Of a stretch of 64,000 nt of DNA, positions 61,545 to 64,000 are shown piece after piece. Both the position numbers and the translations under genes were made by a program. Within the stretch, counting starts at the first letter, position 1. Each line of letters starts with the position of its first letter. Origin of the DNA: Candidatus Obscuribacterales bacterium (lineage in GTDB: Bacteria; Cyanobacteriota; Vampirovibrionia; Obscuribacterales; Obscuribacteraceae); assembly GCA_019637435.1 (NCBI GenBank), contig JAHBVO010000005.1:558001-622000 (forward strand), written 5' to 3'. The notes below the pieces were generated by a model. That model had not been told where the DNA came from, did no database searches, and saw only the letters and a list, made by a program, of their open reading frames with translations.

Positions 61545-62633
61545 ATGCTATCAACCATTTATTTAACTGGAGATTCGGTCAACGCTCACGACTTGATGGG
61601 CGAAATTGCCTCGTCCGATTGGCGCTCGTCAGCGGTTCAGAAGCTTGAAACTCACGGCTTACGCGTTGTCAATCCTCTGGAATTAGCCTGGGCGATGCAA
61701 GAAATCCGCGAACCGCTGGACATCAGCGATTCGGCTAACAAGAAAGTGCGACGAGCGCTTGACTTGATCGACGAGTGCGACGCGCTCCTGGCGAACATCG
61801 AACGTTCGAGCTACGGGACCGCGATGGAAATGTTCTACGCGCACCGGCGCGGCAAGATGGTGACCGTCATCGGTCCCTCGCCGTACAGCCCCTGGGTAGT
61901 GACCCACTCTCAAGCGCGCTTCAACGACATGGACGGCGCACTCAACTATCTCATCGACAATAATCCGGACGTGGCTCCGCTGACCTGGGCGCTGCAGTAC
62001 GAGGCGCAGCTTTCGGAGCGCTATGAGCAAATGCCACCGCCGGGAGAACCAGACTACAAATTCCTGGGAGGCAGCTTGCCAGTGCTGGTGCTGGCACCGC
62101 ACGCAACTGCTTACTGGCGGGAAGGCGAGTTCAAAGGGCAGGATTCATTCACTGGCTCGCTTGCATCTATCTGCAATCGGCTGTCCATGTGCCATTCCAT
62201 GCTGACCAACTATTGCTGCGCAGCCGACCCTGGTTGGTATTTAGAAACACCATTCCGCCGCGCGTTGACTGACGTTGTACGTGCAGGCAAAGTCGGTCTC
62301 GTGATGATGGTATTGGGAAGTAGCTGGGAAGAAGCGCCTGGTTTGCAAGTTTCAAGTTACGGTCCCACGGAAGAAGCCTGCCACCCGTACATAAATCTGA
62401 TCACCGAAAAACTTTCGAAGCTCGAACCGGTTGTTCCCGGCAGCTTCGATCATCCAGTGCGACCGCTCGCGCTGTTTATCTCCGAGGTTCTGGGCGTGCC
62501 GACAATAATAGTCCGCTTGCACAAACGCTACCGGATGCCTCGCCTTCAGCCACAACCTTTTTCCAAAGTTGCAGGTTTGCTATCCGAATTTGCATCGGAA
62601 ATCGGCGTAGAATTGGCTCGGAGTCAAGCTTAG
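61545..62633 (+). CDS. Nucleoside deoxyribosyltransferase-like/unknown fusion protein
   Basis: This encodes 362 residues. The N-terminal about 135 residues (IYLTGDSVNAHDLMGEIASSDW, VNPLELAW, DECDALLANIERSSYGTAMEMFYAHRRGK) match the nucleoside 2-deoxyribosyltransferase fold, including the Asp and Glu motifs. The C-terminal about 210 residues (LPVLVLAPHATAYWREGEFK; GPTEEACHPYINLITEKL; HPVRPLALFISEVLGVPTIIVRLHK) resemble an N-formylglutamate amidohydrolase-like fold, but the match is weak and unverified. The fusion is unusual. The stop TAG is followed immediately by the cutA start, so the two are co-translated. Confidence 0.7.
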   Translation: MLSTIYLTGDSVNAHDLMGEIASSDWRSSAVQKLETHGLRVVNPLELAWAMQEIREPLDISDSANKKVRRALDLIDECDALLANIERSSYGTAMEMFYAHRRGKMVTVIGPSPYSPWVVTHSQARFNDMDGALNYLIDNNPDVAPLTWALQYEAQLSERYEQMPPPGEPDYKFLGGSLPVLVLAPHATAYWREGEFKGQDSFTGSLASICNRLSMCHSMLTNYCCAADPGWYLETPFRRALTDVVRAGKVGLVMMVLGSSWEEAPGLQVSSYGPTEEACHPYINLITEKLSKLEPVVPGSFDHPVRPLALFISEVLGVPTIIVRLHKRYRMPRLQPQPFSKVAGLLSEFASEIGVELARSQA

Positions 62634-62948
62634 ATGCCCGGCGAACTAGTAGCACTCGTAACTTGTCCACCGGATCAAGCAGAGGTCATTGCCAAAACGA
62701 TCGTCGAAAGCCGACTGGCAGCCTGCGTTAACATTTTGCCGGGAATCACTTCGGTATACTCCTGGGAAGGCGCTATACACAAGGATCCGGAGACATTGCT
62801 CATAATAAAAACCAATCGCGCTTTTTATGATGCTTTTGAGACTAAAATCAAAGAGATACATCCGTACGATGTGCCTGAGATAATTTGTGTACCGATAGAA
62901 CTGGGCAGTGAAGCCTATCTAAGCTGGCTAAACCAATCAATAGGCTGA
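62634..62948 (+). CDS. cutA: CutA1 divalent-cation tolerance protein
   Basis: This is a 104-residue CutA trimer subunit. Hallmarks are LVTCPPDQAEVIAKTIVESRLAACVNILPGITSVYSWEG (split here as CPPDQAEVIA and AACVNILPGITSVYSWEG), the KIKEIHPYDVPEIICVPI strand and LSWLNQSIG at the end. The family is linked to copper tolerance and may bind small ligands. The ATG follows the preceding stop with no gap. An acyl-CoA synthetase begins 12 bases after its stop. Confidence 0.92.
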   Translation: MPGELVALVTCPPDQAEVIAKTIVESRLAACVNILPGITSVYSWEGAIHKDPETLLIIKTNRAFYDAFETKIKEIHPYDVPEIICVPIELGSEAYLSWLNQSIG

Positions 62949-62960
62949 AAGGAGTTCGCG

Positions 62961-64000
62961 TTGGCTGACAGTGATGCAACTATCATCGACAGATTCTGGA
63001 GCCGCGTAAGCGAGACGCCTGACCGTACAGCGATCATGTACAAAGCTGATGGCAAGTACCATTCGGTAAATTGGCGGGACCATGGAAAAACCGTTGAGAG
63101 TCTTTCGGCTGCATTAATCAAACACGGATTGCAGCCGGATGACAAAGTCGGAATTCTCTCCGGAAATCGGCAACACTGGACCTGGGCTGATTTAGCCATT
63201 CTTTCCGCGCGCTGCGTCACGGTTCCTGTTTATCCAACACTGGGTGCAGAGGAAGTTTCATACGTTCTTGAACATAGCGACGTCACGGCAGTATTTGTTG
63301 AAAACGCTCGCCAGCTAGAGAAAATCAGTACTCCCTCATCAACCAATCCTGGAAAACTGAAACTAGTAGTCATCATGGATGGTGCCCCATCAAATGCGGA
63401 GCCGCTTCTCGAAATAAAGTCCTGGGACGACTTCCTAAAAGAAGGTGCTGACTGTCTCTCCGAAATTGGCGATCAAGTTCGTCAGCGCCGCGAGAATATC
63501 GATCCGGAATCGGTAGCGACGATCGTTTACACATCAGGCACTACCGGCTTGCCCAAGGGTGTCATGCTCTTGCACCGAAACATTTATTCGGTACTTGGAG
63601 CAATGAGCGACATGGTGGACTTCAACGAAGATGACCTCGCTTTGTCATTCTTGCCACTGGCTCATGTGTATGAACGAGTAGGCGGACAGTTTCTGTCTAC
63701 ATATTTAGGCATTCCGTTTGCGTATGCAGAGTCGATGGAACAGGTCGCAAACAATCTGCAGGAAGTCAGACCAACGTTTCTAAACGCAGTGCCTCGATTC
63801 TACGAAAAGGTCTATGCGAGAGTGCAAGGACAAATTCGCCAGATGCCGCCTGCGCAGCAAGGTTTTGTCCGCTGGGCGATCGCACTCGGCAAGCGCGCGA
63901 CGAAACAAAAGATGGAAGCGAAACATGACACAAGTATTCTCGATCAGCTTTATAAAGCCGAACTGAGAATTGCCGATCGGTTGGTATTCCGAAAAATCAG
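62961..64000 (+). CDS. Long-chain fatty-acyl-CoA synthetase, cut by the right edge
   Basis: From TTG 62961, with AAAGGAG six bases upstream, 346 codons are visible and the frame remains open at 64000. The opening is the usual IIDRFWSRVSETPDRTAIM, and the AMP-binding P-loop VYTSGTTGLPKGVMLLH lies near residue 190. The next LSFLPLAHVYERVGGQF and NAVPRFYEKVYARVQGQI match FadD-type long-chain synthetases. These activate fatty acids with ATP and CoA at the membrane. The C-terminal adenylation half is outside the window. The gene is the last of the fusion protein-cutA-fadD set, and is a second fatty-acid activator in the window besides that at 54648-56447. Confidence 0.93.
   Translation, partial: MADSDATIIDRFWSRVSETPDRTAIMYKADGKYHSVNWRDHGKTVESLSAALIKHGLQPDDKVGILSGNRQHWTWADLAILSARCVTVPVYPTLGAEEVSYVLEHSDVTAVFVENARQLEKISTPSSTNPGKLKLVVIMDGAPSNAEPLLEIKSWDDFLKEGADCLSEIGDQVRQRRENIDPESVATIVYTSGTTGLPKGVMLLHRNIYSVLGAMSDMVDFNEDDLALSFLPLAHVYERVGGQFLSTYLGIPFAYAESMEQVANNLQEVRPTFLNAVPRFYEKVYARVQGQIRQMPPAQQGFVRWAIALGKRATKQKMEAKHDTSILDQLYKAELRIADRLVFRKI

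Noticed and set aside
1..64000. tRNA, rRNA or riboswitch genes
   Set aside because: I looked through the intergenic regions and found no cloverleaf-like or conserved RNA pattern I could support; a covariance-model scan would be decisive.

Overview
The window reads as a contiguous bacterial chromosome segment of moderate GC and dense coding. It has no tRNA, rRNA, CRISPR array, insertion sequence, integrase or phage gene that I could recognise. The gene content points to a Gram-negative (diderm) bacterium: a TolC-type outer-membrane channel, a lipobox lipoprotein and many signal-peptide proteins are present. A NurA-like nuclease, an MGDG-synthase-type glycosyltransferase, a giant poly-HAMP hybrid kinase, a eukaryote-like Ser/Thr kinase, many TPR proteins, the futalosine menaquinone gene mqnE and frequent TTG starts together suggest a non-photosynthetic cyanobacterial relative (Obscuribacterales/Melainabacteria type). 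That placement is inference from gene content and was not tested by a search.

Layout. 1-4408 is a minus-strand run: hypothetical protein, GNAT acetyltransferase, DUF1189 membrane protein, mqnE, a small membrane protein, and a protein cut by the left edge. 4681-7288 is a two-gene minus-strand unit, a degenerate GGDEF/pseudokinase protein overlapping a NurA-like nuclease by 8 bases. 7422-12081 holds a HTH/zinc-ribbon protein, an orphan double Clp-N protein, and surE with two downstream genes. 12274-15430 and 15669-22043 hold a small exported basic protein and two hybrid histidine kinases; the larger (2124 aa) carries eleven near-identical 92-residue HAMP units. 23589-28391 is a plus-strand housekeeping block: CNNM/CorC transporter, rsmA, ispE, nth and a small membrane protein. 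28414-34609 is a minus-strand unit of a Ser/Thr kinase with external leucine-rich repeats, an exported TPR protein and a large GT-C-like membrane protein. 34812-38563 encodes an SF2 helicase with a hydrophobic insert and a small OB-fold-like protein. 38582-43176 has a TPR-flanked matrixin metalloprotease, a TerB/EF-hand-like protein, a rhodanese, a pilin-like protein, a CsoR-type repressor and an MGDG-synthase-like glycosyltransferase. 43288-51587 has an alpha/beta hydrolase divergent from a TetR-EmrB-EmrA-TolC-EEP efflux cluster. 51582-58886 holds hypothetical proteins, two paralogous membrane proteins, an acyl-CoA synthetase, an exported TPR protein and an autoregulated-looking ribbon-helix-helix protein. 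58894-64000 has an MFS transporter, a DUF3465 lipoprotein, a deoxyribosyltransferase-like fusion, cutA and a second acyl-CoA synthetase cut by the right edge.

How it works together. Signal transduction dominates: two hybrid kinases, one Ser/Thr kinase, one pseudokinase and degenerate GGDEF, TetR, CsoR and an RHH regulator. Envelope functions come second: efflux, lipid glycosylation, fatty-acid activation and exported TPR proteins. I see no classical defence island. The most unusual items are the poly-HAMP array with its dead middle receiver, the pseudokinase-NurA pair without HerA, the Clp-N-only protein, the kinase-LRR/TPR/membrane operon, and a promoter whose -10 box is embedded in a perfect palindrome in front of the RHH gene.
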